A program made the position numbers and the translations under genes. DNA of 7,139 nucleotides from the NCBI GenBank assembly GCA_007117185.1, contig SKHA01000033.1, positions 1 to 7,139 on the forward strand, read 5' to 3'. Source of the DNA: Spirochaeta sp. (GTDB lineage: Bacteria; Spirochaetota; Spirochaetia; DSM-27196; Alkalispirochaetaceae). Positions 6,197 to 7,139 of this stretch are shown piece by piece. The first letter of the stretch is position 1; the number at the start of each line of letters is the position of its first letter. The notes below the pieces were generated by a model, which was not told where the DNA came from, ran no database searches, and worked only from the letters and a program-made list of their open reading frames with translations.

Positions 6197-6991
6197 ACGG
6201 TACGCAATTGAGGCGAAGACCACACTACCGGTGTCGTCCTCGTACTCCGTCTCAAAGGTACCACGGTGGAGCAGCTCCGGGCGAGTCCCTGCCGGGGCCA
6301 GAAGATGACCCAGCAGAATGGGCCAGAACGAGCGCGGCGGATCCGGCACCATCAGCATTCCGTCCAGTACCGCTGGTCCGGGGTCGTTCATCAGAAGGCG
6401 CAGGATTTCTCTGGCCCGGACAGCGGCACGCCGGGGGGAGGTGAAGCCGCTGAGGTTGGCGCTGACCAACACCATCCACCGTCGATGCTCCAGTGCTTTC
6501 TGCAGCGAGTGCGCGGCGGTCTGCAGCGCCCTCGGCTCCAACGGCCCAACCAGCAGTGGTACGATCGGCGTGTTCCCGAAGAGGTAATGCAGAACCGGCA
6601 GCATGATCTCAATGCTGTGGTCCCGCAGGTGGGCGATCTCATCCACCGGGAAGAGCGTTTCCGCCCCCCGCAGCTGACCTGTCACGGGTTGATCAACTTC
6701 CACGTTCCCCAGGGGAGTGGCAAAGACCTCGGACTCGGGCAGCAGGATTCCCGGGGTGGCGCTGCTGTTGGGGGGGGCAAGGATGACGATCACCTCAGGG
6801 TGGGGAATCGCAGCCCGCAGCGCCGGAACGATGTAGGGCAGTACGATCTCGTAGGAGCCGTAGGGGGCCAGAACCACTGAGGAGTTACCGGGAACCTGTG
6901 AAGATTGGGCCAGGACCGCCCTGATCTGCTCGATCAGTTCCTCCCCGTCTTCGGGGTAGTACAGCCCTTCCGCCACCATTGTCCGAATCAT
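6194..6991 (-). CDS. MEMO-family protein (AmmeMemoRadiSam system protein B type), metal motifs lost
   Basis: The 265-residue length is typical of the family. The N-terminus MIRTMVAEGLYYP matches the family pattern MIRxPxVAGxFYP and fixes the ATG; a TAG stop directly precedes it. Further agreement: FATPLGNVEVD (90-100, family FxTPLGxVxVD), DHSIEIMLPVL (124-134, family EHSIExQLPFL), IVPLLVG (143-149), a strand LVSANLSGF (175-183, family SSDLSHY) and SVVFASIAYR at the end. The fold relates to class III extradiol dioxygenases. The normally conserved metal-site motifs are changed: HAGY reads YGSY (44-47), GPSHH reads APPNS (72-76) and SSDLSHY reads SANLSGF (177-183), so a metal-dependent activity is unlikely. 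Neither of the usual partners (AMMECR1 protein, radical SAM enzyme) is visible, though the upstream gene is mostly outside the window. Only a weak AGGA lies 13 bases before the ATG. The family's exact biochemical role in bacteria is unsettled. Confidence 0.88.
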   Translation of the reverse strand: MIRTMVAEGLYYPEDGEELIEQIRAVLAQSSQVPGNSSVVLAPYGSYEIVLPYIVPALRAAIPHPEVIVILAPPNSSATPGILLPESEVFATPLGNVEVDQPVTGQLRGAETLFPVDEIAHLRDHSIEIMLPVLHYLFGNTPIVPLLVGPLEPRALQTAAHSLQKALEHRRWMVLVSANLSGFTSPRRAAVRAREILRLLMNDPGPAVLDGMLMVPDPPRSFWPILLGHLLAPAGTRPELLHRGTFETEYEDDTGSVVFASIAYR

Positions 6992-7040
6992 CTATGTTGC
7001 GACGTCCTGCAGTAAGTATCGTTCACCCCGCAGGGAGAAA
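6992..7040 (-). other. Short intergenic gap upstream of the MEMO-family gene
   Basis: Forty-nine bases between the stop of the unidentified upstream gene (7041-7043) and the MEMO-family ATG. I see no convincing promoter, terminator or hairpin, only AGGA at 7008-7005. Read-through from the upstream gene is the simplest reading. Confidence 0.4.
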
Positions 7041-7139
7041 TCAAATCACCTCGGAACCGATGCCCAGCCGGTGCAGCCGTTCCGGTTCGGACCGGATTGT
7101 CAGGTTCTTTTCCTGCGTAGGCAGCACCGTCCCCAGGGG
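7041..7139 (-). CDS. C-terminal end of an unidentified protein (partial)
   Basis: On the minus strand the frame entering at the right edge stays open for 32 codons and stops with TGA at 7043-7041. It was chosen over the two other frames because its third codon positions are strongly GC-rich, as in the neighbouring genes. The tail contains TQEKNLTIRSEPERLHRLG and ends GSEVI. This is too short to assign to a family; it does not look like the end of an AMMECR1 protein, a usual partner of MEMO-family genes, as far as I can tell. It is the likely first visible member of the operon containing the MEMO-family and pseudokinase-like genes. Confidence 0.55.
   Translation of the reverse strand, partial: PLGTVLPTQEKNLTIRSEPERLHRLGIGSEVI

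Noticed and set aside
6178..6264. GTG start at 6264 adding 29 residues to the kinase-like protein
   Set aside because: It would overlap the MEMO-family gene by 71 bases, and the added residues are Arg/Ser/Thr-rich shadow sequence. ATG 6177 follows a TAGGAG.
6266..6880. 204-codon plus-strand open frame
   Set aside because: Antisense to the MEMO-family gene, with low-complexity charged and Gln/Gly-rich composition.
6989..7139. Alternative open frame at the right edge reaching a TGA that overlaps the MEMO-family ATG
   Set aside because: The 4-base overlap is attractive, but third codon positions in that frame are about balanced in GC, whereas the frame ending at 7041 is strongly GC-rich there like the other genes.

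Overview
This GC-rich, densely packed bacterial window holds six protein-coding genes plus the last 32 codons of a seventh. The organism is probably a free-living spirochaete. That rests on the style of the MurD protein (MGLGLHGGG...TVTDLR), on a FecR-domain protein with no sigma-factor or receptor gene beside it, and on frequent TTG/GTG start candidates. It is inference; no rRNA or marker gene is present. I saw no tRNA, rRNA, CRISPR array, insertion sequence or phage gene.

Left arm, minus strand, read from 3524 down to 1: a 307-residue protein of unknown function, then murD (cytoplasmic peptidoglycan precursor synthesis), then an adenosine deaminase cut by the left edge. The first two genes overlap by 14 bases, and the murD ribosome binding site lies inside the end of the unknown gene, so they are very likely co-transcribed and translationally coupled. 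The deaminase follows after 69 bases and may have its own promoter, with a -10-like hexamer placed so that transcription would begin at its ATG.

Centre: a 78-base divergent intergenic region (3525-3602) separates the unknown gene from a plus-strand gene for an exported FecR-domain protein with a signal peptide, a FecR core, a charged linker and two hydrophobic segments at the C-terminus. Its 3' end overlaps by 20 bases the 3' end of the convergent gene to its right.

Right arm, minus strand, read from 7139 down to 4831: the tail of an unidentified gene, a MEMO-family (AmmeMemoRadiSam system protein B type) protein, and a single-pass membrane protein. The MEMO-family protein keeps the fold signatures but has lost the usual histidine motifs. 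The membrane protein's cytoplasmic half reads like the C-lobe of a Ser/Thr protein kinase with the catalytic residues gone, and its outer half looks NTF2-like. The two genes are 16 bases apart and look like one operon, so this would be a pair of suspected pseudoenzymes side by side. It is the most unusual part of the window. The kinase and NTF2 assignments come from pattern reading and need profile or structure confirmation.
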